The notes: generated from the letters alone by a model not told the origin. A DNA stretch of 64,000 nucleotides from Pseudoflavitalea rhizosphaerae (GCF_003991355.1 NZ_RCSU01000010.1:62001-126000), one strand, 5' to 3'; counted from the first letter of the stretch, positions 1 through 9,091 are shown. A program made the numbers and translations.

Positions 1-1
1 G

Positions 2-199
2 ATCATACATAATAAAACAGGGTACCTGGTGCACACTATCGAAGAGGCAGTTGCTGCTGTAGGCAAACTAAAGAATATCAGCAGAGAGGCGTGCAGAACA
101 TATGCCCTTGCCAACTTCAGCAGCGAGGTTATGGCAAAGCATTATTTGAAGCTGTACGAAAGGTCAACGCGAAGATCTGGATCAATAAAAGATTATTGA
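2..199 (+). CDS. C-terminal end of a glycosyltransferase (partial)
   Basis: The window opens inside a reading frame whose last 65 residues resemble the tail of a GT-B fold (GT4-like) glycosyltransferase. A segment reading NKTGYLV is followed by EEAVAAV, then an alternation of basic and aromatic residues with ANFSSE, as in the C-terminal helix that packs back on the N-terminal domain. It would transfer a sugar from an activated donor; donor and acceptor cannot be told from this fragment. The stop codon overlaps the 3' end of the convergent GH130 gene by 7 bp. Glycosyltransferase and GH130 genes are often neighbours in Bacteroidota, which supports the call. The start lies outside the window. 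Confidence 0.6.
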   Translation: MIHNKTGYLVHTIEEAVAAVGKLKNISREACRTYALANFSSEVMAKHYLKLYERSTRRSGSIKDY

Positions 200-1656
200 T
201 CTTTCTGCATAATTGAATCGAGCAAATCATCCAGGTGAACAGTGATAAAAGCAGTTTTGTAATCTGAAATGGCATAAGGTATAAACAAATTGCCATTATG
301 GATGATCGCTCCGCAAGTATATACGGCATTGGGAACATATCCGTGCCGTTCATCTGCATCAGGTACCAATAATGGTTCTTGCAGGCGTCCTAATTCCTTT
401 GAAGGATCATTCAGGTCAAACAAACTGGCCCCCAGACAATACTTTCGCATAGGGCCTACGCCATGAGTAATAACCAGCCATCCTCTGTCAGTTTCCAGCG
501 GAGAGCCACCATTACCAATCTGAATAAATTCCCATGAATAGGCAGGTTGCTGCAATAAATCTGCTTTTTCCCAGAGATAAAGATCTTCAGAAAACATTAG
601 ATAATTATTGATGCCATCAATTCGGGACAGCATTGCATATACTCCATTGATCTTTCTGGGAAATAATGCAAGGTTCTTGTTGACAGCTGCTTTCCCGTGA
701 AGTGGAGAAAACTTGAAATGAAGAAAATCTTTCGTTTCAATTAAGTGAGGTAAGATGAAAGTTCCATCGTACGCAGTATAGGTTGCAATATATCTGGAGG
801 TTCCATCATCTTCGGTGAACTTCACAAATCTGGCATCTTCAATGCCATTCTTTTCAGTGAAGGTTACAGGAAAAATAACACGCTCGGAGATCTTTGAGTC
901 AGGCAGAAAATGTATCTCATAGCTGGTATTTATCATACTGAGGATATCATACTTCAATTTATTCCTGCCTGTTCCGGGTTTTAGTTGTTGCAGGGCTGTT
1001 CTTAAGATTGATTCGATAGACTTATAAGAAAATGTGTCCTTCAGTTGACTCAATATTTCCTGCTGGATAACAACAGGTAAGATCGTTTGAGACAACAGGC
1101 TTTCAAAATCAGATTTGTTGTTCAGCCTTTTTTGAGTAATCCGCCCCTCGTACATAAGGTTTCCGGATGGTTCAATATGGATCATACTGTCTTTGTCCAG
1201 TTTTCCCCTTTTGAATACCAACGATGAGATATGCCCCTCCCCTGTAGCCCTGAAACTAATGATTACTTTTTTTTCACCAGTTTCAGTGCCTGACTGATCA
1301 GGATCCTCCACAATTGATGGATTAAAAAGAGCAGCATGTTGAAGAGAATATTCCATTGTAAAGTAAGCGCCGATAAGCAACTTTTGTTCCGGGGTTATCT
1401 TCAGTTCTGCTTCAGGCGATAATAACCGGCTTACCAAACTGAAATGTTTCTCGAAAACTGTCAGGAGCTCCTTGTGATATTGGGAAAATTCATGAACGAT
1501 CTGACTGAGTAAACTCTTCGCAGCCTCATGATGCATTTGGAGTACCCTGTTTATCAGGAGTAGTGATCGTTCATTGCCGGGATTAAAATACCTGGTGATC
1601 ACCTTTCGGTCATCTGGTGTCAGCTGCAAGTTTATTTTGTTGATCGTAAGGCTCAT
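193..1656 (-). CDS. Glycoside hydrolase family 130 protein (mannoside phosphorylase type)
   Basis: This 487-residue protein looks like a GH130 enzyme, the family of five-bladed beta-propeller phosphorylases and hydrolases acting on beta-mannosides. An N-terminal helical extension of about 120 residues ends in an EYSLQHAALFNPSIV segment, which is conserved in the long GH130 branch found beside glycosyltransferases. The propeller follows, with the NGGSPLETDRGWLVITHGV motif, a YCLGASLFDLNDPSKELGR segment and a PNAVYTCG block near the C-terminus, all typical of the family. There is no signal peptide, so it is cytoplasmic. The natural linkage may be beta-1,2- or beta-1,4-mannoside and cannot be settled here. 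It converges on a glycosyltransferase fragment and overlaps it by 7 bp. Confidence 0.88.
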   Translation of the reverse strand: MSLTINKINLQLTPDDRKVITRYFNPGNERSLLLINRVLQMHHEAAKSLLSQIVHEFSQYHKELLTVFEKHFSLVSRLLSPEAELKITPEQKLLIGAYFTMEYSLQHAALFNPSIVEDPDQSGTETGEKKVIISFRATGEGHISSLVFKRGKLDKDSMIHIEPSGNLMYEGRITQKRLNNKSDFESLLSQTILPVVIQQEILSQLKDTFSYKSIESILRTALQQLKPGTGRNKLKYDILSMINTSYEIHFLPDSKISERVIFPVTFTEKNGIEDARFVKFTEDDGTSRYIATYTAYDGTFILPHLIETKDFLHFKFSPLHGKAAVNKNLALFPRKINGVYAMLSRIDGINNYLMFSEDLYLWEKADLLQQPAYSWEFIQIGNGGSPLETDRGWLVITHGVGPMRKYCLGASLFDLNDPSKELGRLQEPLLVPDADERHGYVPNAVYTCGAIIHNGNLFIPYAISDYKTAFITVHLDDLLDSIMQKDQ

Positions 1657-2253
1657 ATCGCAGATTCAAATAAAAAATTACTTCCAAGTCAGTTTTCGAT
1701 CTCAGAAAATGATTTTGATAGCGGTTGCAGTTTCAGGCAGCAAAACAATTCCTTTGATCTTCTTCCCTTACATTAAATGACAGGTCTGACGCGTAAATAT
1801 TCATTTTACAATTTTAGAACGAAATCTGAGAAAGGCAAGAAGTATAGGAATTAAATGCAGATGCTGGCAGATAAATGGCGATACTGATGCAAGGCTCAAA
1901 TGAATTCATTGAAGTTAACCCTGATTATCAAGCCTGCCAATAATAATTTGCAGCCATTGTGGGCTTAATCGCTAATAACAGTGTATCCGGCTGATCAGAT
2001 ACATGTTAGCTACCACAAATATTATCCGACCATTTCAATAACTTTCCATGTAATGTCCGGTCTGAATCCAGAATCATTTCAATCTTCCTATTCTCTTCAA
2101 TCCAAAAAATTGCAGACTATACTACAAAGATTATGCTTGCAATACCGGAGATTGTATTTGGTGTGTTTTATATTGTTGTTCGTGTTATTTACGGGATTTC
2201 GCCGGAAGGTGCTTGTCCGATAACCAGTCCACGGTAAAGTTCTTACCTTTGAA
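1657..2253. other. Non-coding gap between GH130 and the pseudouridine synthase
   Basis: About 600 bp separate two divergently oriented genes, so promoters for both should lie here. I see no convincing coding frame: an 80-codon frame at 1981-2223 has no family resemblance and an unnatural composition. I found no clear TAnnTTTG box, RNA gene or strong hairpin. Confidence 0.5.
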
Positions 2254-3975
2254 GTGCTAATTAGCACAAATCAAACGAAACATTACTTGAGCAACGATAC
2301 CCTTCAGAAAATTTCCTGGTTCAGGGACAACCAGATAGCTGGCACTACAATACCTGAGCGGTTCACTTTTCCATTTTATTATGACCCGCATCCATTGGCA
2401 AAGATCGCAGTGGCTGAACTACAGCATTACCTGGAAACACAAACGGACCTAGACCATAATTTTGGACTAAGCCCGGAAAAAGAAGGTCTTGTTATCGGTA
2501 AAATGTTTGGCATCCTCGTAGTACAGGATGCAGCAGGCAAACTGGGATATCTTTCAGCATTTTCGGGCAAACTGGCTAATTCCAATGAACACCCGAAATT
2601 CGTTCCTCCTGTATTTGACATGCTGGTCGAAAACAGTTTTTTCCTTAAAGAGATAGAGATCATCAGCGCCGTTAACGACAGAATTACTACTATCTGTTCG
2701 AATGAAGACTACCAGACTTCAAAAGAAGAATTCGAAAAATTATCATATCAGTCCGAACAGGAAATATCATCCTTTAAAGCTCAATTAAAAGAGAACAAAG
2801 CCAGGCGTGATCAGAATCGTATAAATAACAGAAGCAGCCTGAATAAACAAGACTTCGATCTTGCTGAAGCAGCTCTGATCGGGGAAAGCCTGTTTGATAA
2901 ACGGCAGCTCAGAGACCTTACCAACAAATGGAAACCATTACTGGAAGAAAAGCAGGCAAGACTGGCACAAATCGAAGAAGAAATCGAATTGCTGAAAAAT
3001 GAACGCAAGGAAAGATCAGCCGCTTTGCAACAACAGCTTTTTGAACAATATTCATTCCTGAATAAAAACGGAAAAAGAAAAAGCCTGCAAGATATTTTCA
3101 GGCAGACGCCATTTGGCAAACCACCTTCAGCAGCCGGCGAATGCGCTACCCCAAAACTGCTTCAGTTCGCTTTTGAGAACGGCTATAAGCCTATTGCAAT
3201 GGCTGAGTTCTGGTGGGGCGCATCCCCTGTTTCAGAGATCAGAAAACACAAGCATTTCTATCCGGCCTGCACGGGAAAATGCAAACCCATTCTGGCACAT
3301 ATGCTGGAAGGAATTCCTGTTGACGAAAACCCTTTCTTACGAAACACAGATGGCATCTATGACCTCGAAATAGTTTTTGAAGACGACAGTCTTGCAGTAG
3401 TGAACAAGCCAGCAGGACTACGCTCTGTTCCCGGCGTTGATATCGAAGACTCAGTTTATTCCAGGCTGAAAAATATCTGGAAAAAAACTGAACCGCTAAT
3501 GGTCCACCGGCTGGATATGGACACTTCGGGGCTCCTGGTAATTGCAAAAAACCAACAGGCGCATAAACATCTCCAAAGGCAATTCCTGCAACGTACTGTC
3601 AGCAAAAGATACAGGGCATTACTTTCCAAAGTGATCCATCAGTCAGAAGGAGAGATCGATCTTCCGCTTAGCGCTGACTTCTTTAACCGGCCAAGACAAC
3701 TGGTTTGTTTTGAAACCGGCAAGAAAAGTGTTACGAAATGGAAATTGATAAAAAGATACAAGTCAACAACCAAAGTCGACTTTTGGCCACTTACCGGAAG
3801 AACACACCAGTTACGGATGCATTCAGCCCATGAGCTGGGGCTAAATGCCCCCATTGTAGGTGATGATCTTTACGGTACAGCATCTGAAAGAATGTGTCTG
3901 CATGCAGCTTCAATCGAATTTACACATCCCAAAACAAAAGAAAAGATCAGCTTCCAGGTGGAAGAAACTTTTTGA
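2254..3975 (+). CDS. RluA-family pseudouridine synthase with long N-terminal extension
   Basis: The protein isomerises a uridine in rRNA or tRNA to pseudouridine. The C-terminal 200 residues form the RluA catalytic domain: LAVVNKPAGLRSVPG, then the active-site motif HRLDMDTSG with the catalytic Asp, then GRTHQLRMHSA and VGDDLYG. The first 370 residues are an extension seen in a subgroup of bacterial RluA-like enzymes. It contains a charged coiled coil at about residues 140-270 and a Cys-containing segment (GECATPKLL ... YPACTGKC) before the catalytic part. The frame opens just after a stop at 2221. A GTG at 2254 is the best upstream start, because the first ATG falls well inside conserved sequence. 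Exact target RNA is unknown. Confidence 0.88.
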   Translation: MLISTNQTKHYLSNDTLQKISWFRDNQIAGTTIPERFTFPFYYDPHPLAKIAVAELQHYLETQTDLDHNFGLSPEKEGLVIGKMFGILVVQDAAGKLGYLSAFSGKLANSNEHPKFVPPVFDMLVENSFFLKEIEIISAVNDRITTICSNEDYQTSKEEFEKLSYQSEQEISSFKAQLKENKARRDQNRINNRSSLNKQDFDLAEAALIGESLFDKRQLRDLTNKWKPLLEEKQARLAQIEEEIELLKNERKERSAALQQQLFEQYSFLNKNGKRKSLQDIFRQTPFGKPPSAAGECATPKLLQFAFENGYKPIAMAEFWWGASPVSEIRKHKHFYPACTGKCKPILAHMLEGIPVDENPFLRNTDGIYDLEIVFEDDSLAVVNKPAGLRSVPGVDIEDSVYSRLKNIWKKTEPLMVHRLDMDTSGLLVIAKNQQAHKHLQRQFLQRTVSKRYRALLSKVIHQSEGEIDLPLSADFFNRPRQLVCFETGKKSVTKWKLIKRYKSTTKVDFWPLTGRTHQLRMHSAHELGLNAPIVGDDLYGTASERMCLHAASIEFTHPKTKEKISFQVEETF

Positions 3976-4054
3976 TTATCTATTCGTCAGGATTGATTAC
4001 CCGATTCTTCTTTGGGCTCCCAAAATTGCCGGTAAAAAATATTTTGAAGAAAGA

Positions 4055-4073
4055 CCGCCTAGAACGTAGGCGG
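4055..4073 (-). terminator. Hairpin at the 3' end of the alpha/beta hydrolase gene
   Basis: The 6-bp arms CCGCCT and AGGCGG enclose a 7-nt loop and overlap the TAG stop of the hydrolase gene. On the minus strand the hairpin is followed by a T-rich but interrupted stretch, so it is a plausible weak intrinsic terminator for a gene transcribed leftwards. Confidence 0.4.
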
Positions 4074-4997
4074 CGTCGGGCTCAGATCGGAATCCAGGAA
4101 ATCAGTTACCATCGGGAGCCACCATTCTGTATGCAGCATCATTCCAATATGCGTAGTCCCGGGAATGATCGCCAGCCTCGACCCCGGTAATCCATGTATA
4201 TCTCCCATCTTACCACCTCCTTTTGCACGAAACAGATCTAGAGCATGCTCGTACCGGACACCATCGGCATCGCCGATGGCCATGAAAACAGGAGCCTGTA
4301 TATTCTTTACTTCCTTAGACCAATCATAAGGTTCAAGATCGGGACTCATCACTTTCTTTATATAGTCCCCGAAACGCGCCGGATCATTACCAAGACTATC
4401 ATACTGTTTTTGTATCGGTGTTCCTTTGAACATATCTGCATTGATAGTAGCAAAACTGGCTTCTACATCCGGCCACCATCCATCATGCGCGTAGGTGCCG
4501 GACAATATCACCAGCCTGCGTAATTGTTGCGGATGACGCAGCGCAAACTGAAAAGCAACACCACCTCCCATGCTGTAGCCGAGTACGTCTGCGCTGTCTG
4601 TTTTGAGATGCTTCAGCAATGCAGATACATCATCTGCCATGTTTTCATAACTGAATTTCCGGGGAATATCTTTCGTGCGGCCATGACCCTGCATTTCGGC
4701 GACTATCACTTTCCTGTTTTTCGATAAAACAGGAATGATACCCGACCAGTTCATTGGAATGTTCATGAAAGAACCGTGCAACAATACAATGGGCTTTCCC
4801 TTTCCATATACTTCATAATACAGCTTCAAACCATTCACATCTGCATAGCCCGATTCATCCGGCTTAATGTTCCTGACAGTATCTTTTTCTACTTGTGCAT
4901 TAGTTTCCTTTTGTTCATTATTTGAAGACGATTGGCATGATACCATTACTGCCATTACAATAGCGAACAGGGAAATATTGATCGAATACTTTTTCAT
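4059..4997 (-). CDS. Alpha/beta hydrolase lipoprotein
   Basis: This 312-residue protein has an N-terminal lipoprotein signal (MKKYSINISLFAIVMAVMVS followed by a lipobox Cys), so it should be anchored in the periplasm or outer membrane. The alpha/beta hydrolase fold is clear: an HGSF oxyanion segment, a nucleophile elbow GYSMGGG with the catalytic Ser, a GDADGVR segment near the Asp, and a C-terminal GTTHIGM carrying the likely catalytic His. Substrate is unknown; the family covers esterases, peptidases and haloperoxidase-like enzymes. A longer frame begins at 5036, but the ATG at 4997 starts directly at the signal peptide and is preferred. It lies downstream of the TPR lipoprotein gene on the same strand. 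Confidence 0.85.
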   Translation of the reverse strand: MKKYSINISLFAIVMAVMVSCQSSSNNEQKETNAQVEKDTVRNIKPDESGYADVNGLKLYYEVYGKGKPIVLLHGSFMNIPMNWSGIIPVLSKNRKVIVAEMQGHGRTKDIPRKFSYENMADDVSALLKHLKTDSADVLGYSMGGGVAFQFALRHPQQLRRLVILSGTYAHDGWWPDVEASFATINADMFKGTPIQKQYDSLGNDPARFGDYIKKVMSPDLEPYDWSKEVKNIQAPVFMAIGDADGVRYEHALDLFRAKGGGKMGDIHGLPGSRLAIIPGTTHIGMMLHTEWWLPMVTDFLDSDLSPTPPTF

Positions 4998-5104
4998 TAC
5001 AGGGTCTTTTTGTTTCGATACGAAGCTCGTCAACAATATCGACCTGGCTGCTGTGTATGTGCGGCAATCTTAGGGCAAATTGCGGCAGGCAGGCATTTGC
5101 CCTG

Positions 5105-6838
5105 CTAATCTGCAATACTTGAAGAAGACGTGATCATCTTATCTGCATATTTCCAGGACTCTTCAAATGCTGCGCGAGCCTTTTGCGCCTCGTTGTTCTT
5201 TGCCTGCATGTTCAATGCATTGTACAATCCGATCAGCGCCCATCCATTCTTTTTCCAGACCCGCAGGTCCTGGTTGTAAACTTTTTCAGCTTCATTGTAT
5301 TTTCCAGCCTTCAGCAACAATGCACCAAGATGGTGTCTCACAGAGAAGAACCAATCCGGTGGCTCATTGTAATTGAGCTTGTCTTCAAGAGCAACAGCTT
5401 CTTTCAGCAGTGCAATGGATTGATCTGTCTTTTTTTCCTGATGGGCTATACCGGCTGCCAATACTTTCAACGCGATCTGCGCCAGGTCTGCCGTGGTGTT
5501 GATACTCCACACAGTGAGGTCTCTCAGGGTAGTATCCGCCGCCAACACTTTTACACTATCCATTTCTTTTTTTGCAGCTGACAGATCATGTTTTCCCAAA
5601 TATGCCATTCCTTTCGCATAATGCCAGATTACACGGGGATATACAAGATCAACGGGAGGAGAAGGAAGGGCCAGGACTGTATCCCATAACGACAGTTTCA
5701 CTGCAGTATATAATGGAATAGTATAATAATGTTGAAGGGTGCCCCAGCCGGGCATACGCATTATTTCTTCTGAAGTATGATGCTGCAATTGCCTGGCTGT
5801 ACCCCATGCCAATGCTGAATTGCCTTCCAGCGTGGCAGTAGCCACCAGGAAATGATAATTATGCGGATAATACGCTAATGGATAAGCGCCCTGGGCATGA
5901 CAGGTGGTTGTATAAATGCTGTCTACTTTTACAGCTTCGATATTGGAGAGTGTACCCAGATGATAATCACCGGTATTGATATAAATATGCGAAGGCATAT
6001 GCACCAGGTGCCCTGAGCCCCGCACCAACGTATCCAGTAACCTCGAACTGGGCAAAGCTTTTTCAGGAGTGGCGGATGCTTCCAGCGCATGTATATAAAA
6101 ATGATGCGCCCCGGGGTGCTTTGGATTGATCTTCATCAGATGCTCCAATACGCTCAAAAGCTCTGGCGTCCATGCTTTGGGCTTCTTTGTATCTTTTTCA
6201 TACAAATCCCAGGGGTGAATGTCCATCATTGATTCGGCATACAAAGCGCCAATATCCGGGTCGTTGGGAAATTGTGTGTACACTTTATTCATGGCTGCTG
6301 CATAAGCAATATCCAGTTCGATCCGGCTGGCAGGAGGTTGAGCAACATACCGGGCAGACAATGCATCTATAAGCGCTACTTCCTTCGGCGTACAGGATCT
6401 TGAAAGAGACTTCGCTTTCATGGCAGCTTCATATGCGCGCTGAAAATTATCTTCTTCCATTCCTGCATTGTAATTGGGGCCTAACACGTATGCAAATCCC
6501 CAGTATGCCATTGCACAGTTGGAATCCAGTCGGGCGGCCTCAAAGAAAGATCTGGCTGCTTCAGCATGATTAAAACCATAAGCAAGCATCATTCCCTGAT
6601 TGAAATAATCCTGCACTTCTTTGGAAGCAGTTGAAATCTTGAAATCGATTCCCTCCAGGCCTTTCAGCAGGGGAGCTTTCTTTCCTGAAGTATACCAGGC
6701 TTTGTCTGTTGTTTGGGGTTTATAGCATCCTACAACCGGGGAATCATTGCCTGCCGGCTGAGGCCATTTTGTTCCATCGCCATTGTTGCAGGCAAAAAGG
6801 AGAAAAGTAGAAAGATAGAATAAGCAGCTGTGTTTCAT
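5105..6838 (-). CDS. Tetratricopeptide-repeat lipoprotein
   Basis: The protein is 577 residues with a lipoprotein signal (FYLSTFLLFAC). The body is alpha-helical with TPR-like repeats: the segment with YGFNHAEAARSFFEAARLD, the AMAYWGFAYVLGPNY segment, and later KGMAYLGKHDLSAAKKEMD and AGKYNEAEKVYNQDLRVWKKN. A HHFYIHALEAS and HMPSHIYINTGDYH region with many histidines is conserved in this family of Bacteroidota and proteobacterial TPR proteins, whose biochemical role is not known to me. It probably works as a cell-envelope protein-interaction scaffold. It precedes the alpha/beta hydrolase gene on the same strand with a gap of about 107 bp, so co-transcription is possible. Confidence 0.8.
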   Translation of the reverse strand: MKHSCLFYLSTFLLFACNNGDGTKWPQPAGNDSPVVGCYKPQTTDKAWYTSGKKAPLLKGLEGIDFKISTASKEVQDYFNQGMMLAYGFNHAEAARSFFEAARLDSNCAMAYWGFAYVLGPNYNAGMEEDNFQRAYEAAMKAKSLSRSCTPKEVALIDALSARYVAQPPASRIELDIAYAAAMNKVYTQFPNDPDIGALYAESMMDIHPWDLYEKDTKKPKAWTPELLSVLEHLMKINPKHPGAHHFYIHALEASATPEKALPSSRLLDTLVRGSGHLVHMPSHIYINTGDYHLGTLSNIEAVKVDSIYTTTCHAQGAYPLAYYPHNYHFLVATATLEGNSALAWGTARQLQHHTSEEIMRMPGWGTLQHYYTIPLYTAVKLSLWDTVLALPSPPVDLVYPRVIWHYAKGMAYLGKHDLSAAKKEMDSVKVLAADTTLRDLTVWSINTTADLAQIALKVLAAGIAHQEKKTDQSIALLKEAVALEDKLNYNEPPDWFFSVRHHLGALLLKAGKYNEAEKVYNQDLRVWKKNGWALIGLYNALNMQAKNNEAQKARAAFEESWKYADKMITSSSSIAD

Positions 6839-6900
6839 AATTGATAATTTACGAACCTGAAAGGAATCCGTTGTAACTGCCTGGCATACTTTTCATCTTC

Positions 6901-7284
6901 TCAAACAGGAGGAATACCTGCACATGGAGGTTTGTCAGGCATGGAATAATCGGGAACAATTTCCTCCCTGTGAATATTGCCCCATTGTTCCATGGCATCG
7001 AGTACCGGCAATATACTTTCACCTAAACGAGTCAGGGAATATTCCACTTTCAAAGGCAGGCCTGAATAAACAGTCTTAGTGACAACTCCATAATCCTCCA
7101 GTTCCTTCAATGCCATATTGATCACTCTTGGATTTGCCTGATCAACGGTCCGGTGCAATTCGCTCGGGCGCCTTATGCCCCTGTGAATATATTCAATGAT
7201 CAGTGATTTCCATTTTCCACCCAGCACCTTCATGGCTATGCTGATGCCACACTCATAGTTCTCTGGTATCTTTTTCTCGTACAT
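6901..7284 (-). CDS. HxlR-family winged-helix transcriptional regulator
   Basis: This is a short 127-residue DNA-binding protein of the HxlR type. The hallmark order is visible: a Cys near the N-terminus (YECGISIAMKVLGGKWKSLII), the HTH segment RPSELHRTVDQANPRVINMALKELEDYGVV, and the wing VEYSLTRLGESILPVLDAMEQWG. HxlR proteins act as dimers and often sense electrophiles or oxidants through the conserved Cys; the residue is present here. The gene lies 39 bp downstream of the YciI-like gene on the same strand, so they may form one transcript and the regulator may control it. Confidence 0.9.
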   Translation of the reverse strand: MYEKKIPENYECGISIAMKVLGGKWKSLIIEYIHRGIRRPSELHRTVDQANPRVINMALKELEDYGVVTKTVYSGLPLKVEYSLTRLGESILPVLDAMEQWGNIHREEIVPDYSMPDKPPCAGIPPV

Positions 7285-7323
7285 CGTTGCATAATTTTAT
7301 TTGTAAGCATTAGCAATCATCAA

Positions 7324-7782
7324 TCATGGTTGCTGCTCTTCTATTTTTCCATGATAAGGAAGATACATCGGCAAGGCCGCAGATCCGTACCATTCCAGTA
7401 TTTCGGCATCCAATACTTTTTCTTTGACGGCAGGGTCCGTATCCAGTAATGCTTTTGCTTCTTCCACTGTGCCAACGTTCAGGATGAAAATCCCCCGGAA
7501 GGATTTGTCATTCTTTTTGAAAGGGCCAGCCACCACCAGCTTCCCTTCCTTCGCCAGTTTTCCTATATTTTCCATATGACCACGAAACAGGAGATTCAGT
7601 TTATCTTTATCGGTAGTGGTATTGCTGCCTGTTTTCAATATTACAAAAATGTAACTCTTCATTCCATATTTATCGGCCCCAAGAGAATCGGCCAGCCCCT
7701 TATTGTACACTTTTCCGGATTCCTGCGCGGATACAAACATACCAGCACTGAACAACAGGATAGTAAACAGAAAATTCTTCAT
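7324..7782 (-). CDS. Secreted YciI-like protein
   Basis: This 152-residue protein begins with a signal peptide (MKNFLFTILLFSAGMFVSAQ) and then carries a YciI/YCII-type ferredoxin-like domain. Supporting segments are GHMENIGKLAKEGKLVVAGPF, FRGIFILNVGTVEEAKALLD and DPAVKEKVLDAEILEWYG, with the Asp-Pro pair usual in the family. YciI domains bind small molecules or act as minor catalysts. An exported version is common in Bacteroidota, but its function is unknown. It sits just upstream of the HxlR regulator gene. Confidence 0.8.
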   Translation of the reverse strand: MKNFLFTILLFSAGMFVSAQESGKVYNKGLADSLGADKYGMKSYIFVILKTGSNTTTDKDKLNLLFRGHMENIGKLAKEGKLVVAGPFKKNDKSFRGIFILNVGTVEEAKALLDTDPAVKEKVLDAEILEWYGSAALPMYLPYHGKIEEQQP

Positions 7783-8006
7783 AAAGTTGTTTTTGGTAAA
7801 GAAAGAAGAAAACGAGAATATGCAGGCAACTGCATTCTACTAAGTTAAGCAATTCAGTGATGTATAAATCCCTGTCCACAGGGCATTTCACAACAATAGA
7901 AAAGGCGGAATCTGTCTGCATTTCCATCTTTTCTGAATTGCTCCAAACCGGCTTTGCGCTCTGTAATGAAGGAAGAACCTTTCTCCTGCAACCATCCTGC
8001 AATTCA

Positions 8007-8531
8007 TCATATGGGTCTGAATTCCCATAAATGGTACTTACCTCCCTCCGGTACCGGGCCAAACCTCATTTCTTTATCGGTAGATGTAATGAAAGCATTC
8101 AGGAAATTGCCATTTTGATTTCTTATCACCCAGTAACCTGATGGTGTTGCTTCGATGCTGTACTGATCAGTACCATCAGTGGGCAAACTGATGATGGGTG
8201 TATGATCTTTTACTGATGGATGAGGTTGAAAGAAAAGATCATTGAAGCCGCTGAGAAGTATATTGTATTTTTTCCCTTTAGAAACCAGTTTCCATTTTTG
8301 TGTTCCATCTTTATTGAAATCCTGTAAGAATACATACTGTCCGGAAGAAGACATGGCAGGCGTAATCGCATACCCTGTTTCAACATTCACGATGTAATAC
8401 GTTCCTGCAGGCAGCTTCTTTTCTGTTTTCGGGGATTTATTGCTGTTTTGCGCAAGAACGGATGAGGCGGTCAAACAGAAACCCGCGATCACTCCCAGGC
8501 GGATTACACTGCGATAGAGTAATGTAAACAT
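8007..8531 (-). CDS. Secreted ricin-type (beta-trefoil) lectin-like protein
   Basis: The mature protein follows a signal peptide (MFTLLYRSVIRLGVIAGF ... VLAQ). About 130 residues then show the rhythm of a beta-trefoil: GTYYIVNVETGYAITP, QKWKLVSKGKKYNILLSGF, YSIEATPSGYWVIRNQNGNFL and HLWEFRPI. The Q-x-W-type repeats (QKW, LWEF) resemble RICIN-like carbohydrate-binding domains, although the classic QxW is only partly kept. No catalytic domain is attached, so it is either a stand-alone sugar-binding protein or a beta-trefoil of other function. An in-frame extension reaches 8735, but its sequence looks non-coding; the ATG at 8531 places the signal peptide correctly. Confidence 0.65.
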   Translation of the reverse strand: MFTLLYRSVIRLGVIAGFCLTASSVLAQNSNKSPKTEKKLPAGTYYIVNVETGYAITPAMSSSGQYVFLQDFNKDGTQKWKLVSKGKKYNILLSGFNDLFFQPHPSVKDHTPIISLPTDGTDQYSIEATPSGYWVIRNQNGNFLNAFITSTDKEMRFGPVPEGGKYHLWEFRPI

Positions 8532-8619
8532 TGGCGTTGTTTTCGCCAAAATTGGGAAGCTGGGAAAAATCTGTAAAAATAGAATGAGCCATTCACGGGA
8601 ATGAATGAGCAACCGGATG

Positions 8620-8859
8620 CTATTCTTCTTCCCGGGCGCCCACCCATTGATTGAGATCATCAACAGGGTTGGGCAATCTGCCTGCCGGCCATTCCTGCAA
8701 TTCATCGGGCGAAAATTCTGCATGATCGCATTCAATCACCCAACTGAGGAATTCCTGTGGACCTCTATTGAGATATGGCAGGGATCTTTGTCAGAATTCT
8801 TTCAACGCTGTAAAACGATCTTTCATTTCCACAATCCCGCTTCCCGGATTTTCATTACA
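8620..8859 (-). pseudogene. Short reading frame interrupted by one TGA codon
   Basis: On the minus strand a frame between stops at 8860-8862 and 8620-8622 reads as plausible protein on both sides of a single in-frame TGA at 8791-8793. Upstream of it is EMKDRFTALKEF. Downstream is QRSLPYLNRGPQEFLSWVIE, continuing through an acidic segment to WVGAREEE. The amphipathic, coding-like composition on both sides suggests a gene of about 78 codons damaged by a TGG-to-TGA or similar change, or a very short gene starting inside. I do not recognise the family. It sits in the otherwise empty 8532-8878 stretch between the lectin-like gene and the Pmp3-like gene. Confidence 0.35.
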
Positions 8860-8878
8860 TTAGCTGAAATCGGTAGCC

Positions 8879-9085
8879 ATGACTTTATTAGCGATCTTAC
8901 TGCCCTGGCTCAGCTTCATCTTGAGGGGAAGGATACTTACTGGCATCCTCTGCCTGATCCTCCAGATCACACTGATCGGCTGGATCCCGGCCGCCATTTG
9001 GGCCGTGATCTCTTTACAAAACGCAAGGGAAGATAAAAGAACAAGAAGAATTGAAAGGGCCATCAGAGAAAGTAACCGCAGGTAA
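8879..9085 (+). CDS. YqaE/Pmp3-family small membrane protein
   Basis: The protein has 68 residues and two hydrophobic segments. It follows the Pmp3/YqaE pattern: AILLPWLSFILRG, then GILCLILQITLIGWIPAAIWA, then a short charged tail (NAREDKRTRRIERAIRES). The family is linked in other organisms to membrane potential and stress tolerance, and the protein should sit in the inner membrane as a hairpin. The gene is monocistronic, and an imperfect hairpin (9092-9116) follows the stop. Confidence 0.85.
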   Translation: MTLLAILLPWLSFILRGRILTGILCLILQITLIGWIPAAIWAVISLQNAREDKRTRRIERAIRESNRR

Positions 9086-9091
9086 ATAAAA

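Noticed and set aside
1981-2223. 80-codon open frame in the gap before the pseudouridine synthase
   Set aside because: No family resemblance, unnatural composition and no supporting start signal; more likely chance.
7700-8062. 120-codon minus-strand frame between the YciI-like and lectin-like genes
   Set aside because: It overlaps the ends of two well-supported genes and reads as low-quality protein.
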